Counted from the first letter of the stretch, positions 1 through 9,074 are shown. The stretch: DNA of 64,000 bases from Fundicoccus sp052116145 (GCF_052116145.1 NZ_JBQKLQ010000002.1:186001-250000), one strand, 5' to 3'. Program-made: numbers and translations. Notes: generated from the sequence alone by a model not told the origin.

Positions 1-751
1 GGTGAATAGTCTGATACAATTTCCGTGACAACTTCCAGCCTAAATCGAGTGAATCAAGGAATATTTCGTCTAACATTTTATAATAACGGTCAGCTTTCTT
101 TGGTTGTCCGGCTGCGAGATGTTTAATATATAGAATGCCACAGACATAATATAAATTTTCAGCTAAGCCGGGTTCCTTAAGATCTGTTAGTTGCTTTAAA
201 GGCTTTTTAACAACAGCTTCAGCATCCTTTAATGTCATATAAGGCAATAAAAGTTTCACGCCGAAAAAATCATTGTCGCTTAAACTTTTGCATTGCAACA
301 TATGTTCTTGGTATTCTTCCAGATACTTTTGACGATCAGGACTTTCTGACAGCTGTTTAGCTAGCGCTGTAGCGACCATTAAAAAACGTTCATCGTGAAC
401 CTGCCACGCTTCATTGGTTTTAGATTTTTTTTGAGCAGCTGTATATCTGGCTTGATAGTCACCGATTAGTTGCTGAACCAAAGCAAGATTATCGTAACCT
501 TTGGCGTTGTTTAACATGGCATAATGATGTTTTATTCTGAAGAAATCTAAATGATCTTGTAAAAACATCGCAAACGTCATATGGAGCCGAAACACTAACT
601 TCATAAAGGAGTCCGACGCCAGAAAGGTTTTCCCACTCACGAACCGAGAGTACGCCGAAGGTGAGATAATCCCTTCACACAACATTTCAACTGTCATATT
701 TCGATTGCGTCTAATATCATCAATCACTCTACCTAAATTTACTGCCTGCAT
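1..751 (-). CDS. Rgg/MutR-like transcriptional regulator, 3' end beyond the window
   Basis: My own reading of the minus strand from an ATG at 751 stays open to the window edge (250 codons). The first 60 residues form a helix-turn-helix that begins MQAVNLGRVIDDIRRNRNMT and contains SPSAYSRFVSGKTF, the pattern of the XRE-type N-terminus of Rgg/GadR/MutR regulators. The rest is helical (TPR-like), as in the peptide-sensing domain of that family. An AAGGGTGG ribosome binding site lies about 6 bases before the ATG. The stop codon is outside the window, so total length is unknown. Family assignment is by motif and architecture only; the target and any signalling peptide are not visible. Confidence 0.7.
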   Translation of the reverse strand, partial: MQAVNLGRVIDDIRRNRNMTVEMLCEGIISPSAYSRFVSGKTFLASDSFMKLVFRLHMTFAMFLQDHLDFFRIKHHYAMLNNAKGYDNLALVQQLIGDYQARYTAAQKKSKTNEAWQVHDERFLMVATALAKQLSESPDRQKYLEEYQEHMLQCKSLSDNDFFGVKLLLPYMTLKDAEAVVKKPLKQLTDLKEPGLAENLYYVCGILYIKHLAAGQPKKADRYYKMLDEIFLDSLDLGWKLSRKLYQTIH

Positions 752-1127
752 AGTTGACCACCCTTTTATAAAAAATTCAACACAATAAACCCATTGGTTG
801 GTATATTTACTTCTAATTTTAACATACCTTTGAATGTTTTGATGATTAATTATTTCGTTTATTAAGAATTCTGCTGGGGACAAAAACTAGTTCATTGGAT
901 GGCCTATTAGGGAAATGAACTAATCAACGGGTTCAATTTCACTAAAGTATACACACTCCCACTGCCATGCAGGGTTCTCTCTTCCAGCGATTATTAATGG
1001 CTTCTATTAAGTAAATATTTCGATTGTTTTTGAAATAGTAGTTGATTGATTTAGTTTCCTTGAACGCAACAGCTTGTCAATTTTATATTGGCTTCAGCGT
1101 TGTTTTTAAAGGCAATCACACCTATTC
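752..1127. other. Intergenic stretch with one hairpin, no gene seen
   Basis: No convincing coding frame is visible. The only structure is a perfect 9-bp inverted repeat TAGTTCATT/AATGAACTA at 888-896 and 914-922 with a 17-base loop. It lies about 140 bases upstream of the Rgg-like gene. It could be an operator or a relic hairpin; there is no T-run after it on either strand. Confidence 0.35.
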
Positions 1128-1155
1128 AAAAAAGCCGTCGCGAATAGCCGACGGC
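1128..1155 (-). terminator. Intrinsic terminator (minus strand)
   Basis: GCCGTCG at 1134-1140 pairs with CGACGGC at 1149-1155. On the minus strand the hairpin is followed by six T residues. It would end transcription coming from the 1356-3342 operon. Confidence 0.7.
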
Positions 1156-1205
1156 GGAATATCAGAGTCTTTTCTTATTGATTCTGTCAAAGCGGGCAGC
1201 CACTA

Positions 1206-1311
1206 TTAAACAATAAGGAGTCCGCTAGTTTCTTTCAAGGTCGACTATGCAAAAGCTGGCTTCTGGTTAATACGACGGGAACGAGTAGGAAGGACTCCTA
1301 GCGTTGTTTAA
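1206..1311. repeat. 106-bp element with imperfect terminal inverted repeats
   Basis: The left end reads TTAAACAATAAGGAGTCC (1206-1223). The right end (1292-1311) is its reverse complement apart from a TA versus CGCT difference in the middle. The inverted repeats enclose about 68 bp without coding potential. This is a MITE-like shape or a long hairpin. No target-site duplication is evident. Confidence 0.4.
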
Positions 1312-1355
1312 CAAATGAGGCTGGGGCTCGCCTTCTAACACTAGAAGTCTGTTAA

Positions 1356-1694
1356 TTAATAACGATCGCGAGGAGACTTAGGGTCATGAGGGTCATGACT
1401 TGGCACTCTAAAAGGAGAGTCACTTTCTTCTTGTGAAACTTCTGCTGCTTTCTCTTTAGCAGCAGCGTTCGCTCTATAAGTATCACGGTTACGAAGATGG
1501 TCTGGGTCATGAGGGTCTTTCATAAGGTTGCTGGCAGGACGAGAATTTTCTTTGCGGGTAACCTGCTTTTCTGTTCGACTAGCCTTGTCAGAATGCTTGA
1601 GGTGGTCTGGGTGGTGGGGATCCTTACTCGTTTCTTTTTCGATTAGGTCGTCAGTATGAGTTTCATGTTTTTTCAAATGAAGGCTCCTTTTCAT
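1356..1694 (-). CDS. Small histidine/acid-rich repeat protein
   Basis: Function not recognised. The start is the ATG at 1694, one base after the TAA of the upstream gene (1696-1698), which suggests translational coupling; a longer frame runs back into that gene but has no site of its own. The 112-residue product is very hydrophilic (Lys, Glu, Asp, His) and has no signal peptide or membrane segment. A short motif occurs three times: DPHHPDHLKHSD, DPHDPDHLRNRD and DPHDPKSPRDRY, each following charged residues. Its His and Asp content would suit metal binding, but that is inference only. It is the last gene of a three-gene minus-strand operon and is followed by the terminator at 1128-1155. Confidence 0.55.
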   Translation of the reverse strand: MKRSLHLKKHETHTDDLIEKETSKDPHHPDHLKHSDKASRTEKQVTRKENSRPASNLMKDPHDPDHLRNRDTYRANAAAKEKAAEVSQEESDSPFRVPSHDPHDPKSPRDRY

Positions 1695-1695
1695 T

Positions 1696-2700
1696 TTAGT
1701 TGGTGGTCCATTCGTTGGCGGTGTAGTGGCCGGTGTCTGTCTGGCTAAATTCGGTCGCCAGGTGGAGGGCTTTGCCGTCATAGGCGTAAAGTAGCGCATC
1801 GTTAATCAGCAGCGCATAAGTGGCTTCCGTGTTCGTTAGGGTCGCGTCAACGAGCTCGACCTTCGTGTCTTGCGGGAAACTTGTGTTGGTTTCTAAGTGC
1901 ATGGCCAGTACTTTCTGGACGAAATCGTTAGGCGTGTCGAAAGCCATCAGAAAATCGTTGTGGTCCTCTAAGTAAGTATCAAAGTTATGTTGCAGGAGTT
2001 CGAAGCTTGGCGTGGCAACCAGGAATTCATCGGTATCTTGGTCGACTTGTTCAAATTGAACCAACAATGGTTCGCTAGAGTCGAGTCCAAGCAAATGAGG
2101 GACGTCAACCATCACCGCGCCGTCACTGATGTACAGACCAACACTCTGGTAAACGCGGGCATTCTGGTAATTTTCGCGCAAGCCGTAAGCCATCGTCATG
2201 TACGTATACAACCCATCAGGTTGCCCGGCTTCATCCACAAGCACAATCGGCGCAAGGGTTTCACGGATCAAGCCCGACCCCAGACCTCCGTCAATTTCAC
2301 TTAGCGCGCCCGTCATGAGGGTTAAATCTTGATAGATTGCTGGTGTGCTTTCAAGCTTGCCGGCTGCGTTCACGTAAAAGCGTTGGCCAGCCGTTTCCGG
2401 CTGGTTCACGAAGTAGTAAGCCAAATTGAAGAGGCCATCTTCTTGTATCATCAAGAGGAGCTTCAAATCGACCCCCAGTTCAGCAATCGCCGTTTCAGTC
2501 GTATAAAGACCGACATGTTGCGCGACTGCTTCAGGGGTCTCATACTCAGTGTCGTCTGGGTTAAGTATTTTATCCGGGATAAAATTAGCGAAAGATGCGC
2601 CGTGATTATGGTGATGTTCTGACTCTGCAGACGAAAGCTTTAGCGACAAACAGTTGCCAGCTAATAATAAAGCGATGATAAATTTAAGTTGTTTATTCAT
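1696..2700 (-). CDS. Secreted protein with N-terminal HHHNH motif, unknown function
   Basis: The 334-residue product begins with a clear signal peptide (MNKQLKFIIALLLAGNCLSL, probable cleavage after SSA near residue 25). A metal-binding-like HHHNH motif sits just behind the cleavage site. The rest is acidic and mixed alpha/beta without a domain I can name. The cysteine in the signal peptide is not in a proper lipobox (AGNC), so a free or ionically bound secreted protein is likely. AAAGGAG precedes the ATG by 8 bases. It lies 24 bases after the 2725-3342 gene and is coupled to the His-rich gene behind it. A role in extracellular metal binding is a guess from the histidines. Confidence 0.6.
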   Translation of the reverse strand: MNKQLKFIIALLLAGNCLSLKLSSAESEHHHNHGASFANFIPDKILNPDDTEYETPEAVAQHVGLYTTETAIAELGVDLKLLLMIQEDGLFNLAYYFVNQPETAGQRFYVNAAGKLESTPAIYQDLTLMTGALSEIDGGLGSGLIRETLAPIVLVDEAGQPDGLYTYMTMAYGLRENYQNARVYQSVGLYISDGAVMVDVPHLLGLDSSEPLLVQFEQVDQDTDEFLVATPSFELLQHNFDTYLEDHNDFLMAFDTPNDFVQKVLAMHLETNTSFPQDTKVELVDATLTNTEATYALLINDALLYAYDGKALHLATEFSQTDTGHYTANEWTTN

Positions 2701-2724
2701 TGATAGAACTCCTTTATGGCTGAA

Positions 2725-3342
2725 TCAATAAGGATTGATTCCTGGGATATACTCGTAAGTATTACCGTCTTGATCCTTAATAAGCGTATGATTTTCGGAT
2801 GATTCGAATGTATATAAGTGTTCACCAAACAGATGAAGCTGGTAGCTATCGCCTTCTTGATAGACTGTCGCACGAGCAATCTGATAATATGGCTGGTCAT
2901 TTTTATGTGTATAGTAAATACCTGGTACACGGTTATCAATCAGCCTTTGAATGTCAGCTTGTGACATTTCTGGTGTAATTTGCTCTGCAATTTCTTGATA
3001 GACAGCCTGTAAGTCATAGGCTAAATCGTATTCCTCTAGATAGCGTTCACGTACACCGGCTGAGTAATTCTTTAAATCTGGGTGCGGGAAGGAATGAAAT
3101 TCTTCCAGAAATTCTGCCCACTCTTGTCCCGGCGTGTCATCATGTAAATGATCGTTCAAGTAAATATACAGTTGGTTTTCTTCAAATAACAAGCCTTCAA
3201 TCGCATGTTCACTGGTCGTAACGTAGTAGCCCTGAAAAGGTAAGTCGCTCAATGTCAGAGCTGCTTCTTCGGCTTCAATCGTGTGGCTCGGTACAAACAT
3301 GGATAAGATGAGCCCCCATTTAAATAAATATCTTTTCTTCAT
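2725..3342 (-). CDS. Secreted hypothetical protein
   Basis: The 205-residue product has a short signal peptide (MKKRYLFKWGLILSMFVPSH, cleavage probably after EA near residue 24-26). The mature part is acidic, with many Tyr and Glu residues. It begins with a segment on an ability to be displayed as beta strands (LPFQGYYVTTSEHAIEG), continues as a helical middle part, and ends in beta strands around YQIARATVYQEGDSYQLHLF. It is not recognised as a known family. It is the first gene of the operon with the next secreted protein and the His-rich protein; a terminator separates it from the alkaline phosphatase gene. Confidence 0.55.
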   Translation of the reverse strand: MKKRYLFKWGLILSMFVPSHTIEAEEAALTLSDLPFQGYYVTTSEHAIEGLLFEENQLYIYLNDHLHDDTPGQEWAEFLEEFHSFPHPDLKNYSAGVRERYLEEYDLAYDLQAVYQEIAEQITPEMSQADIQRLIDNRVPGIYYTHKNDQPYYQIARATVYQEGDSYQLHLFGEHLYTFESSENHTLIKDQDGNTYEYIPGINPY

Positions 3343-3401
3343 ATTAGTTAGTGTCCTTCATCCTAGTTTATTTTCTCAGTAAGTAATCGGTCATTCATAT
3401 C

Positions 3402-3435
3402 AAAAAGCACAGCGTTTAGTGGATACGCTGCGCTT
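3402..3435 (-). terminator. Terminator of the alkaline phosphatase gene
   Basis: AGCACAGCGT (3406-3415) pairs with ACGCTGCGCT (3425-3434) with one mismatch. A T-run follows on the minus strand. It makes the phosphatase transcript monocistronic. Confidence 0.65.
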
Positions 3436-3462
3436 AATTCTTTTAACAAGCAAACTCTAATA

Positions 3463-5223
3463 TTATTCTGCTGATTCTTCTGTAGTTTCCTCAGTAGTTT
3501 CTTCTGTAGCCGCTTCTTCAGATGTCGCGTCTTCTGCAGTTTCTTCAGTAGTCGCTTCTTCTTCTTTGGCTGCATCTGCTTTACCAGTTACTTCAATTTG
3601 TGGAACTGCCGTGTCGCCGCCTTGATATAAGCCCATTGCCGCTAACAATTTGTAAGCAACGTCACTGTTTTCAAAGTTTCCTTCAAACATTGCTGCACCT
3701 GCACCAATCGCATAAACTGGAACACGTTCTGGTGAGTGGTCAACGGTTGTAAAGGCGAAACCAGCTTTGTTAGCTACTAGACGCGTTGCTGCAATCGAGA
3801 TTGGTAAGTAAGAATGGTAACCTTTGATAACGTCTGCTTGACCCGCATTACGCTCATCATAAGTTAACATTGATTGATCGAAAGCATAACGTAATTCTTC
3901 CAATTCCATCGCCGTAATCGTCATTGGGTCCACTTCTTCTGCTTCTAATTCAGCTTTTTGCGCATGAGTTAAGACCTCTTCCGTTACGTCTAAGTCAAAA
4001 ATAAAACCAAAGTTTTCTTCTAAAACTGGTACGAAATCTTCAAAAGTCATCTCTGGATTCTCTTCTTGCGCTGCCGCAAAAATGCTATCGAATACTTCTT
4101 GAGAAACCACTTGGTTGTCGATTAAGTGGAAGTAGCTGTTGTAGCCAGTCTCTGAGTTACCAACTGTGAACCCACCGGTTGGATGGTCAGCCGTCACAAC
4201 GATTAAAGTATCCTCTGGGTGCTCGTAGTAGAAATCAACCGCTTCTTGGATTGCATCTTGGAAGTCGATGACTTCTTTGATTGCGGCAGCCGCATCATTT
4301 GCATGTTCCGACCAGTCAATTTTTCCAGACTCAGTCATCATGAAGAAACCTTCTTCGTTCGTATCTAAGACTTCGATTCCTTTAGCCACCATGTCCGCTA
4401 AAGTTTGTTCGCCTTCTTCACGGTCCATCGCGTATTTCATTGCAGTACCCGATAAAACTTCAGCTGGTGCGTATACTTTACCAGTTTCAGCGGTAACCGA
4501 ATCGAAAGCTTCTTGCGTATCAGCAACTGTATAGCCGTTTTCTTCTAAAATTTCGTATAAATCTTGATCTGAGCCTTCGCTACCTGTACGTTGGCCTAAT
4601 GAGCCACCAGCGAAATAATCGAAGCCTGACGCAGCCATCTGTTGACCAATCTCGTAATAGTTATTTCGATGTTCAACGTTTGAATAGAAGGCAGCTGGCG
4701 TTGCGTGGTTCAACGTCACTGTCGATAAGATCCCCACTGACTTGCCGCTTTCTTTTGCTTTTTCAGCAATTGATTCCGTTTGTTCTGTAAAGTCTGGTGT
4801 TAAACCAATCACGTTTGAATTGATCTTCACGCCATTACCAAAAGCAGTGGCCGTTGCAGCCGAATCTGGCACATAATGGTCAGCATCTGTTGGGTTTTGT
4901 AAACCAATGACAGGAAATTGCGAGAAGTTTAACGGTTGAGCCTGAGCCATTCCAGAACCTTGTGCGCCATTGTCTGGACCTAAGTAGTATTCTGCAGCGG
5001 AAACTGGAATATTCCCCATGCCGTCACCGATAAATAAGAAAACATATTTCGCTTGGTTTTCGTTCACTAATGATAAATCTTCTGTTAACGCGCGACCTTC
5101 CTCTAACGTCACAACGGGTAAGTCAGCAAATTGACCCTCTTCTTGCTTTGCAGATGCCATAACTGGTGAAGCTACTGAAAGTAAAACCGACGCGCACATT
5201 GACAATAATAGTGATTTTTTCAT
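3463..5223 (-). CDS. phoA: Secreted alkaline phosphatase
   Basis: This enzyme releases phosphate from phosphomonoesters outside the cell. The 586 residues start with a signal peptide (cleavage near VMASA, about residue 25). Metal ligand motif GDGMG lies at 66-70 and the nucleophile Ser121 is in PDSAATATAFGNG. Further metal ligands are in TADHPTGG and in the late TVDHSPERVP. The family is clear; the protein is somewhat long because of an insert and a C-terminal Glu/Thr/Ala-rich tail of about 35 residues that ends without a sorting signal. Upstream are four TTTACA repeats at helical spacing, the kind of site bound by PhoP, so induction by phosphate starvation is likely. The symbol is by family, not strict orthology. 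Confidence 0.9.
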   Translation of the reverse strand: MKKSLLLSMCASVLLSVASPVMASAKQEEGQFADLPVVTLEEGRALTEDLSLVNENQAKYVFLFIGDGMGNIPVSAAEYYLGPDNGAQGSGMAQAQPLNFSQFPVIGLQNPTDADHYVPDSAATATAFGNGVKINSNVIGLTPDFTEQTESIAEKAKESGKSVGILSTVTLNHATPAAFYSNVEHRNNYYEIGQQMAASGFDYFAGGSLGQRTGSEGSDQDLYEILEENGYTVADTQEAFDSVTAETGKVYAPAEVLSGTAMKYAMDREEGEQTLADMVAKGIEVLDTNEEGFFMMTESGKIDWSEHANDAAAAIKEVIDFQDAIQEAVDFYYEHPEDTLIVVTADHPTGGFTVGNSETGYNSYFHLIDNQVVSQEVFDSIFAAAQEENPEMTFEDFVPVLEENFGFIFDLDVTEEVLTHAQKAELEAEEVDPMTITAMELEELRYAFDQSMLTYDERNAGQADVIKGYHSYLPISIAATRLVANKAGFAFTTVDHSPERVPVYAIGAGAAMFEGNFENSDVAYKLLAAMGLYQGGDTAVPQIEVTGKADAAKEEEATTEETAEDATSEEAATEETTEETTEESAE

Positions 5224-5285
5224 TTTACAAAAACTCCTTCAAATAAGTGATATGAATTTCTTCAATTTAAATACTAACAAAGCTT

Positions 5286-5345
5286 TGTAAAAACTCTGTA
5301 AATTTTCACCTGCCTATTGTAAAGATTAGGTCATGATTATGTAAA
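5286..5345 (-). promoter_or_regulatory. PhoP-box-like array of TTTACA repeats
   Basis: On the minus strand TTTACA occurs at 5286-5291, 5297-5302, 5318-5323 and 5340-5345, giving starts 11, 21 and 22 bases apart. The first pair is a perfect TTTACA-N5-TTTACA. PhoP of Firmicutes binds direct repeats of about this sequence with an 11-bp period. The array ends about 60 bases upstream of the alkaline phosphatase start. Confidence 0.7.
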
Positions 5346-5491
5346 TTCGACCTAATAACCTTTAAACCGTGTGAGAACACCCTTTGGGAAAAATAAATCC
5401 TTCAATCACTTGTAGTCCTTTGCGCCTCCCCAGACGATGGTCCAACTGACGCTTTGAAAAGTACTATAATAAGTCACACAATTTTACTACC

Positions 5492-5516
5492 TTGTCTCAT
5501 TGGGCTTATGTATAAT
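5492..5516 (+). promoter_or_regulatory. Likely promoter of the 5561-6157 gene
   Basis: A perfect -10 TATAAT lies at 5511-5516, preceded by a TG. A TTGTCT at 5492 is a candidate -35 but sits too close (13 bases) for a classical spacing. Confidence 0.4.
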
Positions 5517-5560
5517 AGCAATAAGTACAAATTAAAAACCTAAATAAAGGAGTGATAGTC

Positions 5561-6157
5561 GTGGAAGACTTTACCGTTATTGAGTATGAAATTGACTTAG
5601 CGTCCTATCAATTGGAAGCATTTGGCATTGATAATTTAACTAATATTTTCTGTACTCTGTTTGTAGACACAGAGTATGTCATGATGAATGATGATGTTGT
5701 CGAACTAATACCTAAAGAAGCCAAATTATTGCAGCGTCACCTCGACAGACAAATTATCAAAACGATTCATACTATTGAACATAAAAACCTGCGTCGTTTG
5801 GTTTTTCTGGATGAAATAATCCAGACCATCGAAAAAGAACTATTATTATACAGCGAAAAACACCCCTTTATTCAAGTAGTGGAAATCAGCATTGATACCG
5901 TGGCGACAACTTACAGCAATCCACTCTTAATTGAGACGCTTGATGATTTTTACGACGAAGCCACGCTAGACTTTAAGGAAATGATGAACATGACCTCAGA
6001 TAAAGAATTCGCGGATTTCTTTATGGATAACTTGTCGCTACTCGATTCAGTCGAAGATGATTTTGATGATGACGTCTTTGATGAAGAGGACGACGATGAC
6101 ACGCCGGGTAATGGAGACAATGTTTTGAAATTCCCTTTTGGCGGACGCCCCTTTTAA
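5561..6157 (+). CDS. Acidic cytoplasmic protein, unknown function
   Basis: I place the start at GTG 5561 rather than GTG 5552, because the AAAGGAG ribosome binding site (5546-5552) overlaps the earlier codon and gives 8 bases to the later one. The 198-residue product has no signal peptide or membrane segment. It has a mixed alpha/beta core, a helical middle with many Leu and Ile, and a strongly acidic tail (DDFDDDVFDEEDDDD) followed by a conserved-looking KFPFGGRPF end. No family is recognised. It stands alone between divergent and convergent terminators. Confidence 0.6.
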   Translation: MEDFTVIEYEIDLASYQLEAFGIDNLTNIFCTLFVDTEYVMMNDDVVELIPKEAKLLQRHLDRQIIKTIHTIEHKNLRRLVFLDEIIQTIEKELLLYSEKHPFIQVVEISIDTVATTYSNPLLIETLDDFYDEATLDFKEMMNMTSDKEFADFFMDNLSLLDSVEDDFDDDVFDEEDDDDTPGNGDNVLKFPFGGRPF

Positions 6158-6203
6158 TTCGCAAGAATTAATAAGCATAGAACGATAGCAATCGTTAAAT
6201 ACG

Positions 6204-6237
6204 CAAAAAGACAGACTAATGATAGTCTGTCTTTTTG
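6204..6237. terminator. Bidirectional terminator
   Basis: A 15-bp perfect stem (CAAAAAGACAGACTA and its complement) with the loop ATGA has an A-run and a T-run at its two sides. It serves the plus-strand gene ending at 6157 and the minus-strand carbohydrate operon ending at 6243. Confidence 0.85.
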
Positions 6238-6242
6238 TGATA

Positions 6243-7253
6243 TTAATGAAGCTCTGTTTCACCTGATGTCGGTCCTTCAATTTTCATCTCGCCGTTTTCA
6301 AAATATAAACGATCGATGGCCGGTCGACGATTACCACTTGGATTATTTGCGTCAGTATGAATATGATAGACTGCGTACAGTGTCTCATTATCGAGTCCAA
6401 GGGTCACACTATTGTGTCCGGGGCCTGAAATCCCGTTTGCTAAATCAGAAGATAATATTGGATTCGATTCACTCTTAACAAAAGGCCCTAATGGGTGTTC
6501 ACTGACGGCATAGCCTACCGCATAATCTGGCCCTGCATAAAAGTTAGCCGAATACATTAAGTAATATAAATCATCGTGTTTAACCACGTAAGGCCCTTCA
6601 TTCCATTGGAATTCGGCTCCTAAACCTTCCCACTCTTGATCCGGTCCAAAAAGAAAAACGGGATCGCCTATTAGGTTTAATAAATCATCCGACATTTCTT
6701 GAACGTACATATGACTCACGTGATTGCCATCAATGATGTTCTCATAATTATCTTTGACATAGTAGAAGTATGGCGTCCCATCCTCATCGATAAAGAAATG
6801 CCCATCAATATAGGAGCCTTCCGCCGCAAGCAAATCAGGATTGGCATCCACAAAGGGTCCTGTCGGCGAATCGCTGGTGGCAATCGCAATTCTTAAACTA
6901 TCCGTTTGATTACGCGCACTGTAGCTCATATAATAAGTTTCGCCGTATTTAATCACTTCCGGCGCCCAGAAATCACCTCTTGCCCACATTTTTGACTGAA
7001 TGTGATCGTATGCAAGGCCATACTCTTGCCAATCCACTAAGTTCGTTGACGTCCACACTTTAAAACCAATATCTGGAGCGGAAGTCGCATACATGTAATA
7101 GGTCTCATCATCCTTTAGAATAAACGGATCACCAATATCTCGCATAGTCCCAATCGGATTTTGATAAGTTAATGTTTCTGCATTCATTGTTCTAACGCCT
7201 CCAAAGCATAAAGTTACCAATAACAATAAGATTATTGAACCTATTTTGTTCAT
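6243..7253 (-). CDS. Secreted glycoside hydrolase family 43
   Basis: The 336-residue enzyme has a signal peptide (cleavage near MNA, residue 25) and a single five-bladed beta-propeller catalytic domain. The three family catalytic acids are visible: base Asp42 in RDIGDPF, the pKa-tuning Asp150 in SYIDGHF, and the acid Glu219 in WNEGPY. GH43 enzymes act on arabinan, xylan or galactan side chains; the exact substrate cannot be read from the sequence. The start is set by AGGTGAT five bases upstream. It is the last gene of the carbohydrate operon and the only one exported as an enzyme, while the GH2 enzyme next to it is cytoplasmic. Confidence 0.85.
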   Translation of the reverse strand: MNKIGSIILLLLVTLCFGGVRTMNAETLTYQNPIGTMRDIGDPFILKDDETYYMYATSAPDIGFKVWTSTNLVDWQEYGLAYDHIQSKMWARGDFWAPEVIKYGETYYMSYSARNQTDSLRIAIATSDSPTGPFVDANPDLLAAEGSYIDGHFFIDEDGTPYFYYVKDNYENIIDGNHVSHMYVQEMSDDLLNLIGDPVFLFGPDQEWEGLGAEFQWNEGPYVVKHDDLYYLMYSANFYAGPDYAVGYAVSEHPLGPFVKSESNPILSSDLANGISGPGHNSVTLGLDNETLYAVYHIHTDANNPSGNRRPAIDRLYFENGEMKIEGPTSGETELH

Positions 7254-7268
7254 ATTATCACCTATTTT

Positions 7269-9074
7269 CTATTTGGGCGAAATCATATTTGGATGGTACT
7301 GATTGTTGATTTCTTTGATTTTATCTAAGGAACATTTCGGTTGGCGATCATACGTTAAGAGTCCATTTATTTCTTGTTCCACATCATAAAGTTGGGTGTA
7401 ACAGAATCCAAAAATAACTTCTGAATTGAACACTTCTTTAACAACACGTTCATACTCGAGGACAAAATCTTCCTCGGAATTCACAGTGGTATACCCCCAT
7501 CCGGCTTGCTCTCCAACTTTATAACCAATACCTCCAAATTCAGTCAGCAGAATCGGTTCTCCTTGATGAGTAAAGCCTTCCGCATAAATGGCACGATTGG
7601 CTGATTGTGAGGATAAAACCCCTGATTTTGTGTGGATGTCTTCTATATATTTATCAAATTTTTTCACTTCGGCCACTTGTCCATGCTGATAATTGTGCAC
7701 AGCCGCAATATCTGATTCAGTCATTTCCCAGCCATCATTTGAAATCACTAGGCGACTTGGATCCAATGCATGTAGAAGATGATAGAGTGCTTGAGTGTAA
7801 TGTTGTTGTTGGCGGTCGCGACCAATTTCGCCTATTCCCCAGCTTTCATTGAAAGGCACCCAGGTCACAATTGACGGATGGTTATAATCTCTTTTGACAA
7901 TTTCTTTCCATTCATTCGTGACATAATCAATGGATTCCTTACTAAAGTAATGCGCCGACGGCGATTCTCCCCAAACCAGAAAGCCTAATTGATCTGCCCA
8001 ATATAAAAATCTTGGATCTTCAACTTTTTGATGTTTACGACAGCCATTGAAACCCATCTCTTTAGATAATTCAATGTCACGTTTTAATGCTTCATCTGAA
8101 GGGGCGGTCATTAATGACTCTGGCCAATACCCTTGATCAAGAATTAGCTTTTGATAATAAGGTTTATTGTTTAAGTAAACCATTCCTTTTTCGGTATGAA
8201 TTTTCCTCATACCGAAATATGAGTCCACTTGATCTAGCACTCCCTCTTCACCAATTAATTTAAAGTGAACATCGAAGAGATTAGGGCGTTCGGGCGACCA
8301 ATACCAGCCGCTATCATGGAAGGCGGAACGAAACACTTTCTGTTGATTCAATTGAACAATAATTTCATTAAAATTTGATTTAATTTGCCATTTTCCTGCT
8401 GCCACAACAACATCCTTAAGTTTAATTTCATAAGCAATCCACTGATTTTCTACATAATTCACTAAATCAACGGTTACCTTAACTGATCCATCGTCAATAT
8501 TTGGTGTAAAAAGAACGGTGTCGATATAAGTGTGAGCCACTCTTTCCAACCAAACGGTTTGCCAGATGCCTGTAGTATTGGTATACCAAATGGAATGGGG
8601 TGTCTCATCCCACGTTTGTTTGCCACGCGGAATCCGTTCATCATAGCGCGGGTCATAAACGCGGACAGTTAACACTTGTTCTAACAATTCTTCTGCAATA
8701 AAGGGACTAATGTCGATTGTAAATGGCGTATGCCCCCCAATATGATGGCCGACCATCATACCATTCAAAAAGACCGTCGCTTCATAGTCAACCGCTCCAA
8801 AGTGCAGTAGGACGCGCTCTCGTTCTGCATCGGCTTCAAGCTCGAACCGTCGCTTATACCAAACAATTTCATGGGTTTCTTGACTATTGATCCCACTTAA
8901 TTCCGTTTGATAGACGAAAGGGACATTGATTTGTTGATCGAATGTGCGATCACTTTGATACCACTTTTCAGCCATCCCTCGATCATGATCGTCGAAAGCA
9001 AATTCCCATACACCATTTAAATTCATCCAATTATCGCGTACAAACTGCGGTCTAGGATATTCTTCTCTTTTCAT
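7269..9074 (-). CDS. Glycoside hydrolase family 2 (beta-galactosidase/glucuronidase type)
   Basis: The 601-residue cytoplasmic enzyme has the GH2 order: sugar-binding jelly roll (1-180, beginning YPRPQFVRDNWMNLNGVWEF), Ig-like domain (about 185-290) and TIM barrel. The acid/base Glu410 is in WVPFNESWG and the nucleophile Glu512 in LLTEFGG. It is short for LacZ-type enzymes because C-terminal domains are absent. GGAGGAG precedes the ATG. It lies 15 bases upstream of the GH43 gene. Together they probably degrade an arabino- or galactan-type oligosaccharide, imported by the adjacent ABC transporter. Which beta-glycoside is cut is not determined. Confidence 0.85.
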   Translation of the reverse strand: MKREEYPRPQFVRDNWMNLNGVWEFAFDDHDRGMAEKWYQSDRTFDQQINVPFVYQTELSGINSQETHEIVWYKRRFELEADAERERVLLHFGAVDYEATVFLNGMMVGHHIGGHTPFTIDISPFIAEELLEQVLTVRVYDPRYDERIPRGKQTWDETPHSIWYTNTTGIWQTVWLERVAHTYIDTVLFTPNIDDGSVKVTVDLVNYVENQWIAYEIKLKDVVVAAGKWQIKSNFNEIIVQLNQQKVFRSAFHDSGWYWSPERPNLFDVHFKLIGEEGVLDQVDSYFGMRKIHTEKGMVYLNNKPYYQKLILDQGYWPESLMTAPSDEALKRDIELSKEMGFNGCRKHQKVEDPRFLYWADQLGFLVWGESPSAHYFSKESIDYVTNEWKEIVKRDYNHPSIVTWVPFNESWGIGEIGRDRQQQHYTQALYHLLHALDPSRLVISNDGWEMTESDIAAVHNYQHGQVAEVKKFDKYIEDIHTKSGVLSSQSANRAIYAEGFTHQGEPILLTEFGGIGYKVGEQAGWGYTTVNSEEDFVLEYERVVKEVFNSEVIFGFCYTQLYDVEQEINGLLTYDRQPKCSLDKIKEINNQYHPNMISPK

